Positions 22,402 through 33,265 of a stretch of 64,000 nucleotides of DNA are shown here, piece by piece. A program made the position numbers and the translations under genes. Within the stretch, counting starts at the first letter, position 1. Each line of letters opens with the position of its first letter. The notes below the pieces were generated by a model, which did no database searches, was not told the DNA's origin, and saw only the letters and a program-made list of their open reading frames with translations. The stretch is from Paraphysomonas bandaiensis (taxonomy: Eukaryota; Chrysophyceae): positions 35,318-99,317 of the forward strand of contig CBFFRP010000608.1 of NCBI GenBank assembly GCA_965644295.1. Direction: 5' to 3'.

Positions 22402-24836
22402 CCGTAGCACTAGTCAATGTTGAAGTATCCTCCTAAATCATTGTTCTCTGCATAGCCATAGCTGCACTTAGCTTATAGCTGAACTATGAACCTCAACTTT
22501 AGGCTCTTCTTCCATAAAATGAATCAATATGAATCAATGAATATGTCTACAACTATAAACCTATCCACAAGCAACTTTCAAAAAGTATAGAAATTGCATC
22601 TTATTATCAATAATCAATATATACTACCTAAGATTCTATGGCCAACAGAATGAACATCATTCACATTCAATACCAATATATGAAGCGTAAGGCTGGAGAA
22701 GTTTATTGGAGAATTCTGTGTATGATATCCATGATCCAGTAATACGGTTGTACGTTACATATTCTATTATATGCTTATTGTATATTTAAGTGTACTTGGA
22801 GGTACGTATGCTATGAATCAACTACAATGAGAATACTGAGTGTATATTCCCTTTAAGTTATACATTGATGATGAGTTGGTATGATATGCATGTATTTATA
22901 TATTATTGCCTCATTCCGAGAGCGTACTCAAGTAAAATGCCAGAGTTGAATAAACTAAGTAACGCATAGATTCTTAATTAAATTTCAGAGTATAAGCAAG
23001 CTCTATCTAGATCTACACTATATACTTAACCTATTTATTTATCTGCAGGTTAATAACGTGCCTGCATGACTAAATCCCAAGTATCGAGGACTCACCTCCG
23101 TCCGTGTAATCGGCGTTACCCTCTAGTGAACTTGCCGAATATGAGGAGACAAAAGAGTCTACAGCTCAATATTCTATATGAATCCAAAACAATACAATTT
23201 AGTTACAAGAGTGAATTGTGAGTGCAAAAGACAACTCAAAGACCTTGTCTCTTGACTACTGAAACACAATCAATTGCAAAGTATTTTACGAGCAATTAAA
23301 GTAATTAATTACTATGACACAACAGAGTTTGAGAACTCCAGCTATGACTCACAGTTCGGTCTGATAACCAAGACTATGACTCGTGATGACACTAAACTAC
23401 AATCGCTATATGGGTATCAAGGAAGTGAAACTAAAGAAGCGATATTATTACAAAAAAGAAAACTTTTGTTCAAATCAGCTATACTCGAGTGATTGACTCC
23501 AGCACGCAAACACCACCGCGAGTGATGTCAGGTCGCTAGGTACCCAAGTAAGGTTAACATAAACAAACAGTGATTCACAACAGAAACATAATATATAAAA
23601 ACAATTGTAGATTCGCACTCACACAACGTCATTCATGTCACACTGTCTTGCAACACACAACCACAACACAGGCTGTGTCATACAGCAAGTGAGTCCAGTA
23701 CCTTAGGCCCTTAGGCGCAAGGAGCTTCGTCAACGAGCGGCAAACGGCGTCCTGGGGATCCTACTGTGCATTGCGCTCCATTGAACACACATTAGCCTTA
23801 TGGAGACAAGCAAGTCGTACACATATATCCACCAAAATCCATGGAGATTGAGGTCTCTGAATGTGCTTCTATCCATGACCAGTGCATGCAAGGCCCGTGT
23901 AATACTCTGATGTGTGGCTATAGAGGCATGCATGGCATGTCTCTGATATACATGTTCCTGCGGCACTGGGTTGTAAAGCTAAGAGTCATATTCAATACTA
24001 AAGAGCTGCAGACCGAGCACTGGTTCAGGTATGAGAGAAGTTTGAGGCCTTAGTCATATCGTGGAACTAGTTCTTTACTTTTGTGTTGCAATAAATAATA
24101 CGAGTGATTATTGGTTGTCTGATGAATGCGTTTATAGTTATTCGCGCTTTCAATGCATTGTAGTCCTGTAGTTTCAGCATGTAGTAACGCACTACGGCCA
24201 CGTAAGTGCCCGAGTTGTCATGTGGTCACTATACGTATTAATTTGGTTTAATTTCACGTAGAGAATGTTCTGTGGTTGAAAAGGAATACATCGTGATAAC
24301 TAAACTTACATCAGAACAAGATCAGTGGGTATCAGTTTTGTATTTAGTATTTAGCAGATCATACACGACCAGAGCACGCCAATGTAGGCGTACAGATATT
24401 CGAGAGCATAGACGAGATCTGGTCGTGTATGAAGTGCTAAATACAAAACCGCTCCGATTATACTGCGATATGGAAACGTTGATCCCAAGACGCTTTAACT
24501 TTTCCTCAACGATAATTAAGTGATAAAATGAGCGACAGTCTCTAATGTATGCCCCCATCTTTCACATAGTTTTAACACCATTACGAATCTCGATCCATAC
24601 CAATTCAAGTATATATAAGTGTTGTGCATTTAATATTAGCTAGCAGTGTTATAGACGTACGAATTCTCAGAGTATACTAGGAAAAGATGATTGCAAATAT
24701 ACAATACTTTCCTTGAAACTCGTTGACAAAATACAGTAGTAAATAAAATTATTTACACCATTATATTCCGCTATACAGTCGAAATCCCACGACGCCAGCA
24801 ATAATTACAAACGCTATTACTAACACTATCATATTT
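22402..24836. other. Long intergenic region, no gene recognised
   Basis: About 2.4 kb between the retrotransposon and the 3' end of the formin gene. AT-rich with a slightly higher-GC patch at 23.5-24.0 kb. Short open frames (for example 23274-23492 plus, 23730-23966 minus) have no recognisable domain. Contains the inverted-repeat element at 24335-24449. Confidence 0.5.
24335..24449. repeat. 115-bp inverted-repeat element (fold-back)
   Basis: Outer arms GTTTTGTATTTAG and CTAAATACAAAAC pair perfectly, and inner arms (CATACACGACCAGA with TCTGGTCGTGTATG) continue the stem around a loop of about 45 bases. The left arm has one extra TATTTAG unit. It looks like a small fold-back or MITE; no clear target duplication was found. 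Confidence 0.65.
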
Positions 24837-27800
24837 TTACCACTCAACATCATCATCACTCGAATCAGATCCATTGGTTGTGTTCATTTTTCGAATTTGC
24901 TGTAGCTTCTTCTTGAAGCTCTTCATGGCATCCTCTTGGGAATGCTGCCTTGTGCGTGCTGGAACTGGGACTGGTTTCGAAACTACCAGTGACTCAGCCC
25001 GATTTCCTGTATCGCGTTTAGGGATCGGCTTAGTGGTAATCCTCTTCTTTGCTTTCTCAGCTTCTTTTTTCCAGTCTTCATTTTCCTGCACAGATATCTT
25101 GTACATCGTTGAAAACTTTATGATGAGAGCAAAGAAGGTCTGCCAGGGGTCTTCATCAGTGGCTCCAGGGCTACAACCTAATACAATCTCACCAAAATGT
25201 CCCTTGAGAGACGACACTGCGCGATCTGCTTCGTCAAACAGTAAACTAAGGTCTTTGTACGCTTCAGAAGCCGAAGTTATAAACTGACCTACAACACAGA
25301 TACTATTATAAGAAACAGATGAAGAAGTAGTCGCCAACACACCTAAGCGGTCAATGAGTGGGCCTTTGACAGACGGGCTCGACAACTCCTCTGCGAATTC
25401 GATTTCCGCCATACAGTTATCAAGAGACAATTGTAAATCTTTCATCACCACCTCCAAGCTCTCACGGAATATCTTTGGCGCCAGCCACATTGATTTCCAG
25501 GAACTGTAGAACGGTGGCATATCAGGGTAGAGCATTGAGAGCTGCTCGATCACGAAGTGCAATAGTGTCCTTCTGCCTGGTCCTGTTTGTTTAACGTTTC
25601 TCACCTTTAGCAGAGTATCAAGGCGGTAGCCATGTGCTTGTCCACGTGTAGTAGCACCATTCATGTAATTACCAGCGGATAGGATAGCGCCCATAACAGT
25701 TCGCAGGGAGCCCATACATGGTTCACCGGCTAACTCGGTGACGGACTGAATAATAATATTAAGCTGCTCAGATACCATCTCCGCTTGTTCAAACCAAGAC
25801 AACATGATGCGCTGAGTTATTAAACGCTGCTCCAGTCTCTCAATATCCATGAACAAATAAAACAGCTTTCCGCAAAAATCGAGTTCATCAATTTCGCCAT
25901 TGTAGGACCGTATAACATTCAACTCCTCGGTCGTCGGTACCAACAGATTAAGAATAGTGTCATTAACATCAGCAGTAAGCTCATCTGGATCGAGTCCAAT
26001 CACCAAGTCAAAGAGTTCCTCGGGGGTCTTCCGCAACTTACCACATGCTATAGCAACATTCTGGGTCCTACGGCTGTCGAAAAGGGACACTTTTTTGGTT
26101 GCGTTGCTACCACCTTTCACGGACGACCGTATATTAGCCCTTCTACGGCTAGTAACGACAGCAAACTGAGATTCCAGATCTGACCACGACAACTCCGGTT
26201 CCTCCACTTCCTCCCATATTGTATTGTAAACATTTACCGGCTTTACCTTGCTCCAGAATAGTTGTTTCACCTTTTTGGTTGGAGTTTTAACCGGTTTCGG
26301 CGGAGGCATAGGTGGTAATGGAGGTGCCCGAGGAACAGGCCGGGAACTATCAGGAACCGCGAGAGGATACTTTCGACCCGCAAATACGTCCTCTTCCTCA
26401 ACAACTGGACGTGGTGCGTAGTTACTGACAACGTATGTGGTAATATCTTTCAGCGCTCCAAGGAGTTTACCCTCGTTGCGATGAACTTTCAATTCATACT
26501 GCAAAAAATTGGCTAGGTCAACTGCACTCATTGAAGGACCTGACGCAGACGTTCCCCCACCATTCACAAAATCTTCAACACTGGATGCATATATAGTAGC
26601 TACATCTTCCTTGGCAACCGACCTGTACAATGCCACCTGCTGCTCCAACTTCTTCCTCAGTTTCAGTAGTACTGATGCACTCAACGTAGGAACAGGTGGA
26701 CGACGAAAGGGCGCCCGGCGAAGAAACCTGCCTTTACGCACTGCAGTAAGAGCGACCAACCATTTGTGCTTTGTCGCAACTGTATCAAAACATAAGTGCA
26801 GTTTTCCTCCATCAGCAATAACAATGGTAAAACAATTCTGAAGAAGAAAATTTATTTTAGATGTAAGGGTACTATAGTCCACAATGTCGACAATGTCGTC
26901 TATTAAAATAGTTCCTAATCTCTTGCTTGCTGAATGTTGTGCAGTATATGTACTGCACTCTACTGAAGCATACCATGCCAAACTGTTGTCTTCAATTTTG
27001 TACCACAGCCGCCTCGCAGCCACACTCTCTTTAAGCATTTCTGTGCGACTACCCTGAAAGGAGCTTCGTCTTCTGGACATAGCAGATTCAGATGCCCTCC
27101 TCTCGGTTAGAGATGACCGACGCAAGGATAATCTTCTCCCCACCTTACCTATCGACGTCATCGTGTTGTCTACGATCTTTCCGAGGTCATCTCCTGTCAT
27201 CCACATTCCATCGGATTCACCTTCAACTTCATCCTTTTCCACAATTTCAATGGCGTAGCCTTCCATTTTGCCTTCATTTGGATGCACCACGGCCAACAAG
27301 CCATCAGCAAGCCCTTCGCCCATGTCCTCATCGCATACCCACACCCCTGCTCTCAACTTCTGTGTGTATGACTCCGCCGTTGTACATTCCCCGCAGTTAC
27401 TTTCGAAGTCATCGACACCAGATGCTACACAGGGTGAATCCTCTAGAGGAGTTGGCTTCTGTGGACTTCGCATCCCACCCGTTTTCCTGTACTCCTTCAG
27501 CATTTCCGAACACGTTTTATCAAAATCTAAATCAAGCAATGTTCGACGCATAGCCATTCGTTGATCAATGTCTCGCTCATATAGCATAATAGAGTTTACC
27601 AACCCCAGAATGGCAGTCTGAAGCAGAAGGTTGCCTGATTTGAAAGCATTAACCAGAAGCGAAAAGAGTTTCTCTCCTCGAGACCGAGCAAGTCGAGAGA
27701 GCCCCTGAATAACCTGCCACACGGCATCAGCGCCGCCAAATATTATGCATTCTGAGAGCAGATCTAAAGCCTCTAGGGCTAAAGATGGGTGTTCAAATCT

Positions 27801-29882
27801 CAGTGCATCTACAAAACTATCGACTGTACCCTTGGTGGCCATAACAAATACACGACATTCTGTTTCCATGATGATTCTAAAACATCGAAGAATTTGCTGA
27901 ACGCTGCACATATCAACCTCATGCAAAGGATGCTGTTCAAATGATTTGTCCAAAATCGATGCAAGAATAGAAACGCCTCTAGTAGCACAAAAGCGATGAA
28001 GCCATTCGAAGTTTGCAGTGGCTTGTCTTATACGGTACCTCAAGATTAGTAGAAGGAAAGATGAGGCAGGATCATCAGAGCCCAGGCTGGCGATCAAATC
28101 TCTGTCTTCAGCAGAAAAGCAAATATCTTCATCCCACAGCGAAACACCTTTTACAATACGCGCCAGCTTATCAGTTGTCGTGAGCTCAACATCCAGGACT
28201 GCTTTGATATCATTAGGCACCTCAAGTAGCCTCAATAGATCATCGAAAACTCTATCGACCTCTGTGATAGTACCAGCATCCAGTTGCGCGTCTGTTTTAC
28301 CCTCGACAGTCCCTACTAATCGTCGCACTACAGCCCGCGCAACTTTATCATGGAGGTACGGTAGTTCTTGAGCACTTGTTTCTTCCAGGGCCTCTATAAA
28401 CGCCTTCTTCGATTTAAACCCCGTATAGTCAATGCTACGGTCCAAACAAAGCTGCGCAAGGTCAAGAATTCCCATCGTTCTCAAATCATGAGCATCATGG
28501 GGAGTTGTAGAAGGCTCATCCGGCTCTGAATCTGAATCAGAAACATGGGCAAAGAGTGAGGTCACTCCAGTGTTTGTCGGAACAGTCTCAGTCTTGTTTT
28601 TAGTCGAGTCTCCCATGGTGGTCTCAGGAGAATCTGAACCAGATACACTACCGTCAGGAGTACTCACAAGAGACTGATAGTCGCCTTGTGATGCACATGC
28701 TACCACACGAGAAATTCTTGTAGGATTGCCGCCATACAGCTGGGCAATACTGTCAAGAACCTCTTCAGCCTCTCCCCCAACCTCTTGAAGAAATTCGAAC
28801 TCAGTGTATTTATCCAGTAACTCCTGTAAGCAGTTTTCCAGCTGAAAACGGCGACTTTCGAGCTCATCTTCTCCTAATTTAACTCCAAAAGCACTACGCT
28901 TATACTGCCTTGGGAAAGGCTCTTCAACTGCAATATCCGATGTGACCCTCAAGCGGTTGAACGCATCCCTGATATCGGAGTAAAAGTGGTATGCGCTTTG
29001 TACTTGGCGGCACTTTACAAAAACGCGTACAAGAAAAACAGACTCCTGCATACTCTCCAAGATATCAACATCTGTAACTAGCGACACACGAACCGCTGCA
29101 GCATGATGTTTATGCCTCATTTGCAGCACAGTGGAAGCCAGTGCGTGCTCCCACCGCTGTAGCACAGCTTCAGTGTGTGCCGAAACTAGTATGTCGGTCC
29201 GAACACCCCCACTACGAGCATTATAGTCTCGCCCCCCACCAGAACTTATACTTAGTAGATAAGGACGTTCACTACTCATCGGGCGACGTCTAGTTACCGT
29301 GCAATGCTTATCAATGAGAAACTCGCCTTTTTTTTGAGCCATTGTATCGTCTGTGTAATGGCAAAGAGAATAAGCAGTAGCCGTACGGCTCAGTACGAAC
29401 CACCGCCTATTCCAAGCCATCATAATATTGCTTTGTTTTTGCAGGTACCCATAAAGCAGCACGCTAGAACTCTCCCCACTCCATATGTCAAGTTTAATAG
29501 ATTTCCGAGGGTGCATGCTTAAAGATGCATCAGCACAAAATTCTGCAGCCTGACTGCTGTGTAGAGGATCAATCACATCTTGGATAGCTCTCTCCCAACT
29601 GCCAAGTGTAGTCATATCTGGAGCACATATGAGCATCTCCTTCTTTGTGGTGTCATCATATATACTGAGCAGGTGCTTATGAGAGCCCTCTGGAGGCTTA
29701 CGAGTGATTCTAGTGGAGCCACTGATCTTACACTCCCCCTTCTTAGAGGCGAGAGTCTGATCTGTGTAATAGCACAAGCTTGTATCTGTTAAAACAAACC
29801 AGCGAGTGTGCCAGGTCGATATGAGCCCATGTCCCTGCTTATCAAGGAACCCGTTCTTAATTACTCTATGAGACGATGCCAT
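24837..29882 (-). CDS. Formin with PH, PX-like and FH2 domains, up to 1,681 aa
   Basis: Formins nucleate and elongate unbranched actin filaments. The FH2 domain (about residues 1200-1600) is clear: L-F-W-S-K-V-K at its start and G-N-Y-M-N-G-A-T-T-R-G-Q-A-H-G-Y at about 1404. A short FH1-like proline run (A-P-P-L-P-P-M-P-P-P) lies near 1187 and would feed profilin-actin. Two N-terminal PH domains (about 8-105 and 133-245) each start G-F-L-D-K-Q or G-Y-L-Q-K-Q and contain R-W-F-V-L. Residues 264-375 look PX-like (F-P-R-Q-Y-K, R-R-F-Q-L-E-N-C-L). A helical FH3-type region follows (about 480-800), then a third PH-like segment (about 960-1055). The frame is one exon, but 25289-25342 is a possible 54-bp in-frame GT-AG intron inside FH2. 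Head-to-head with the MORN gene across array 2. Confidence 0.92.
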   Translation of the reverse strand: MASSHRVIKNGFLDKQGHGLISTWHTRWFVLTDTSLCYYTDQTLASKKGECKISGSTRITRKPPEGSHKHLLSIYDDTTKKEMLICAPDMTTLGSWERAIQDVIDPLHSSQAAEFCADASLSMHPRKSIKLDIWSGESSSVLLYGYLQKQSNIMMAWNRRWFVLSRTATAYSLCHYTDDTMAQKKGEFLIDKHCTVTRRRPMSSERPYLLSISSGGGRDYNARSGGVRTDILVSAHTEAVLQRWEHALASTVLQMRHKHHAAAVRVSLVTDVDILESMQESVFLVRVFVKCRQVQSAYHFYSDIRDAFNRLRVTSDIAVEEPFPRQYKRSAFGVKLGEDELESRRFQLENCLQELLDKYTEFEFLQEVGGEAEEVLDSIAQLYGGNPTRISRVVACASQGDYQSLVSTPDGSVSGSDSPETTMGDSTKNKTETVPTNTGVTSLFAHVSDSDSEPDEPSTTPHDAHDLRTMGILDLAQLCLDRSIDYTGFKSKKAFIEALEETSAQELPYLHDKVARAVVRRLVGTVEGKTDAQLDAGTITEVDRVFDDLLRLLEVPNDIKAVLDVELTTTDKLARIVKGVSLWDEDICFSAEDRDLIASLGSDDPASSFLLLILRYRIRQATANFEWLHRFCATRGVSILASILDKSFEQHPLHEVDMCSVQQILRCFRIIMETECRVFVMATKGTVDSFVDALRFEHPSLALEALDLLSECIIFGGADAVWQVIQGLSRLARSRGEKLFSLLVNAFKSGNLLLQTAILGLVNSIMLYERDIDQRMAMRRTLLDLDFDKTCSEMLKEYRKTGGMRSPQKPTPLEDSPCVASGVDDFESNCGECTTAESYTQKLRAGVWVCDEDMGEGLADGLLAVVHPNEGKMEGYAIEIVEKDEVEGESDGMWMTGDDLGKIVDNTMTSIGKVGRRLSLRRSSLTERRASESAMSRRRSSFQGSRTEMLKESVAARRLWYKIEDNSLAWYASVECSTYTAQHSASKRLGTILIDDIVDIVDYSTLTSKINFLLQNCFTIVIADGGKLHLCFDTVATKHKWLVALTAVRKGRFLRRAPFRRPPVPTLSASVLLKLRKKLEQQVALYRSVAKEDVATIYASSVEDFVNGGGTSASGPSMSAVDLANFLQYELKVHRNEGKLLGALKDITTYVVSNYAPRPVVEEEDVFAGRKYPLAVPDSSRPVPRAPPLPPMPPPKPVKTPTKKVKQLFWSKVKPVNVYNTIWEEVEEPELSWSDLESQFAVVTSRRRANIRSSVKGGSNATKKVSLFDSRRTQNVAIACGKLRKTPEELFDLVIGLDPDELTADVNDTILNLLVPTTEELNVIRSYNGEIDELDFCGKLFYLFMDIERLEQRLITQRIMLSWFEQAEMVSEQLNIIIQSVTELAGEPCMGSLRTVMGAILSAGNYMNGATTRGQAHGYRLDTLLKVRNVKQTGPGRRTLLHFVIEQLSMLYPDMPPFYSSWKSMWLAPKIFRESLEVVMKDLQLSLDNCMAEIEFAEELSSPSVKGPLIDRLGVLATTSSSVSYNSICVVGQFITSASEAYKDLSLLFDEADRAVSSLKGHFGEIVLGCSPGATDEDPWQTFFALIIKFSTMYKISVQENEDWKKEAEKAKKRITTKPIPKRDTGNRAESLVVSKPVPVPARTRQHSQEDAMKSFKKKLQQIRKMNTTNGSDSSDDDVEW

Positions 29883-30045
29883 TCACAGAAAGTTCCAACA
29901 CTACAGTTAGATATTCGTCAAAGGAGAAAGGCATAAGAAGATAAGGGGAATAATCAGTGACATGGTTCCAATACTAACACACTATAGTAACATACACACA
30001 CTCCACAGCAAGAAAATGAACATGTTCAAACAACAGCTACACAGA

Positions 30046-31137
30046 ACATACATACATACATACATACATACATACATACATACATACATACATACAAACA
30101 TACATACATACATACATACATACAAACATACATACATACATACATGCATATGTACATACATACATACATACAAACATACATACATACATACATACATACA
30201 TACATACATACATACATACATACATACATACAATCATACATACATACATACATACATACATACATACGAACATACATACATACATACATACATACATACA
30301 TACATACATACATACATACATACATACATACATACATACATACAAACATACATACATACATACATACATACATACATACATACATACATACATACATACA
30401 TACATACATACATACATACATACATACATACATACATACATACATACATACATACATACATACATACATACATACATACATACATACATACATACATACA
30501 TACATACATACATACATACATACATACATACATACATACATACATACATACATACATACGAACATACATACATACATACAAACATACATACATACATACA
30601 TACATACATACATACATACATACATACATACATACATACATACATACATACATACATACATACATACATACATACATACATACATAACATACATACATAC
30701 ATACATACATACATACAAACATACATACATACATACATACATACATACATACATACATACATACATACATACATACATACATACATACATACATACATAC
30801 ATACATACATACATACATACATACATACATACATACATACATACATACATACATACATACATACATACTACATACATACATACGAACATACATACATACA
30901 TACATACATACATACATACATACATACATACATACATACATACATACATACATACATACATACATACATACATACATACATACATACAAACATACATACA
31001 TACATACATACATACATACATACATACATACATACATACATACATACATACATACATACATACATACATACATACATACATACATACATACATACATACA
31101 TACATACATACATACATACATACATACATACATACAT
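30046..31137 (+). repeat. (TACA)n tetranucleotide array 2
   Basis: About 1.09 kb of TACA units with scattered single-base variants (TACAAACA, ACGAACAT, CAATCATA) and two phase slips near 30684 and 30869. It fills most of the 1.37-kb gap between the formin ATG (29882, minus) and the MORN protein ATG (31255, plus). Confidence 0.97.
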
Positions 31138-31254
31138 GAGTTCGGAGCCGTGTATTCAGTGTGTTGGCTCTGTGGATGGTCTGGTCTGTTCTTATTCCTC
31201 GAAACTTTGAAGAACAATTTTAAACATAGTATTTTAATTAACCTACACGCTCGA

Positions 31255-32022
31255 ATGCAGAGTTTATCATCTCTCCGTCGGCTGCCTATCAGTGTAGGTA
31301 GAAATTATGGGAGAGTTCAGAGAGTGGCCACACACATGACAGCGATGGACTACTCGACGACTCCTGTCCTCCAGCTGCCTCGTCAAGCGAACCCTTATCC
31401 CCCCGGTACTGTTGTAGAAGGGGAATTTACGAAGAAGAAGTGGACAGGAAAGGGTAAGGTTGTGCACACCAGTGGTCAGAAGTTGGAAGGGCTTTTTAAA
31501 GATGGCATGCTGATGCGAGGAAAGATCACGTTTCCTAATGGAGACACATATGAAGGGGAGCTAAGAAGAAATAAACCTCACGGACGAGGCAAATCTACAT
31601 CGATATTTGAGGGAGAAGCTTTTGAGTATGATGGCGAATGGGTTGACGGTGAGAAGCATGGATACGGTGTACAGACTGAACCAGATGGAGTGTACAGTGG
31701 TAATTTTACTAATAACATGCAAAGCGGCCATGGCAAATTTACATTTAACTCTGGAACAGTGAAGGATATCGAGGGGAAAATTGTGAATGGGAACTGGGTC
31801 GGTGAAATAACCATGACTACAACAGATGGTAATGTATATATTGGCGAACTGTTAGACAATTTCGTCATGCACGGAAAAGGAAAGCTACTGGACCAGAATG
31901 GCGCTTTATATTATGAAGGAGAGTTTAAACACGGTAAAATGCATGGAGAAGGAAAAATGAATGTATATGGTACAATGCGGGATGTTATGTTTGAAGATGG
32001 TAACTTAACAGCATTAAGGTAG
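31255..32022 (+). CDS. MORN-repeat protein with possible mitochondrial presequence
   Basis: Single exon, 255 aa from the first ATG. At least six MORN-type units are visible, e.g. F-P-N-G-D-T-Y-E-G-E-L, H-G-R-G-K, Y-D-G-E-W-V-D-G-E-K-H-G-Y-G, Y-S-G-N-F, Y-I-G-E-L and Y-E-G-E-F-K-H-G-K-M-H-G-E-G-K. MORN repeats form elongated beta structures that bind membranes or act as scaffolds. The first 35 residues are Ser/Leu/Arg-rich with no acidic residue (M-Q-S-L-S-S-L-R-R-L-P), like a mitochondrial presequence. The frame is open upstream to 31150 without an ATG. Divergent partner of the formin gene. Confidence 0.85.
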   Translation: MQSLSSLRRLPISVGRNYGRVQRVATHMTAMDYSTTPVLQLPRQANPYPPGTVVEGEFTKKKWTGKGKVVHTSGQKLEGLFKDGMLMRGKITFPNGDTYEGELRRNKPHGRGKSTSIFEGEAFEYDGEWVDGEKHGYGVQTEPDGVYSGNFTNNMQSGHGKFTFNSGTVKDIEGKIVNGNWVGEITMTTTDGNVYIGELLDNFVMHGKGKLLDQNGALYYEGEFKHGKMHGEGKMNVYGTMRDVMFEDGNLTALR

Positions 32023-32505
32023 TTGTTAAACAGTTAAATATATTTACAATAGAATGGTTGAGCGTAGTTCCTCTTCTTAATTAAATTAAATCACATCGAG
32101 GAGAAATACTACCGTTAAATAGTGTTAAATAGCAGGAGCTTCCTATTTAGTGCTGCGGATGACGTTGCTACGATCGAGTAAGGTGACTTTCTGCTGTGCT
32201 GCGGTTTGCTACATCGCTACACCAGTCTACAGGAATTTTCTAGTCATAGTAGAGTGCCATCGCCAAACTAAACAGCGTCGTGTCATACGAATTCATTATT
32301 CATTACTCTCGGTACAATGTGATACACAATTACGATTCGGATACGTAATTCTAATAATGACAAGAAATGACACTGCGCACCAGTTACACTAAATATGAAT
32401 AAAGTAACTCTCAAATCGAGGTGTCAATTTCAGGCGATAATACATGGTCAAAGTTCTACGAGGAAAGTTGTCGCCACATCTGGACTATTGCTACAATATA
32501 AAATT
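32023..32505. other. Tail-to-tail intergenic region, nothing recognised
   Basis: About 480 bp between the MORN and HAD genes, which converge. AT-rich near 32080; no repeat or gene seen. Confidence 0.5.
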
Positions 32506-33265
32506 CTACTCCACCACAATTTCAACTTGCTCCATGAGTTCTGCTGATGTTTCCTCAGCACTTGGGCTCAACGACAACGAGTTTTCATAAGGTAATTGCA
32601 AAGCATTAGGAGATGAACAATGAAGCTTCACTTCTCCATCATCTTTAAAACTAGTAAAGTAACTGATATACTCATCCTGGCTGCATGAAAAGATATCTCC
32701 CATGAGTCTTGTAACAGCTTCGAGCTGCTGTGACAATTGAATAGGGGTTGGTGTGTCAACGAGCTGAATAGTACATGCCTGGACGGCCATCTCTTCTGAT
32801 ACTACGCGACAAGCCACTTTTTCGTACACACCATCCCCAATAGATATAATACTCTTCGGGGTTTCGTCGTACGATTGAAGAAGCATCCGAAAGGACTTAA
32901 CTTTCCACAGCATGGGATTGTTGGGCGTACACGCGACAAAGAGGTCTTGTGCGGATACCACAGGAATGTTGTTCTCCACCACAAAGGCAAGAACATGACG
33001 AAAAAAAGTGCATAGAGTGAATTGAACCCAATCCAGAGTAGCGTTGGTGATGATAACTACTCGGCCTAGGGCCATAGCATGCTTAAGTGTAGAAATGGAC
33101 ACCTGTTCCATTTCATATACTCTCTCCCGCACACCCGCACCACTCCAAACAAAATTCTGCATCGATACAATGAATAAATATGTAAGATGGAGTCGATGGT
33201 CTCACCTGGTCGGACAGGAATGAGCTGCACACTAGTGTGTCGTCGTAATCGAATATAATCAACAT
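32506..33265 (-). CDS. HAD-superfamily hydrolase-like protein, 236 aa
   Basis: Two exons, 33265-33206 and 33156-32506, around a 49-bp phase 0 intron. The first exon is only 20 codons and holds HAD motif I: I-I-F-D-Y-D-D-T-L, with Asp nucleophile and acid/base Asp. Motif II is I-I-T-N-A, motif III is probably the lysine of K-V-K-S-F-R, and motif IV is I-I-S-I-G-D-G. All four needed for phosphate transfer are therefore present, so catalysis is plausible. The ending is Glu/Ser-rich. A longer overlapping frame (33314-33066) is out of phase with the second exon and would miss motif I. Substrate cannot be told from sequence. Confidence 0.85.
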
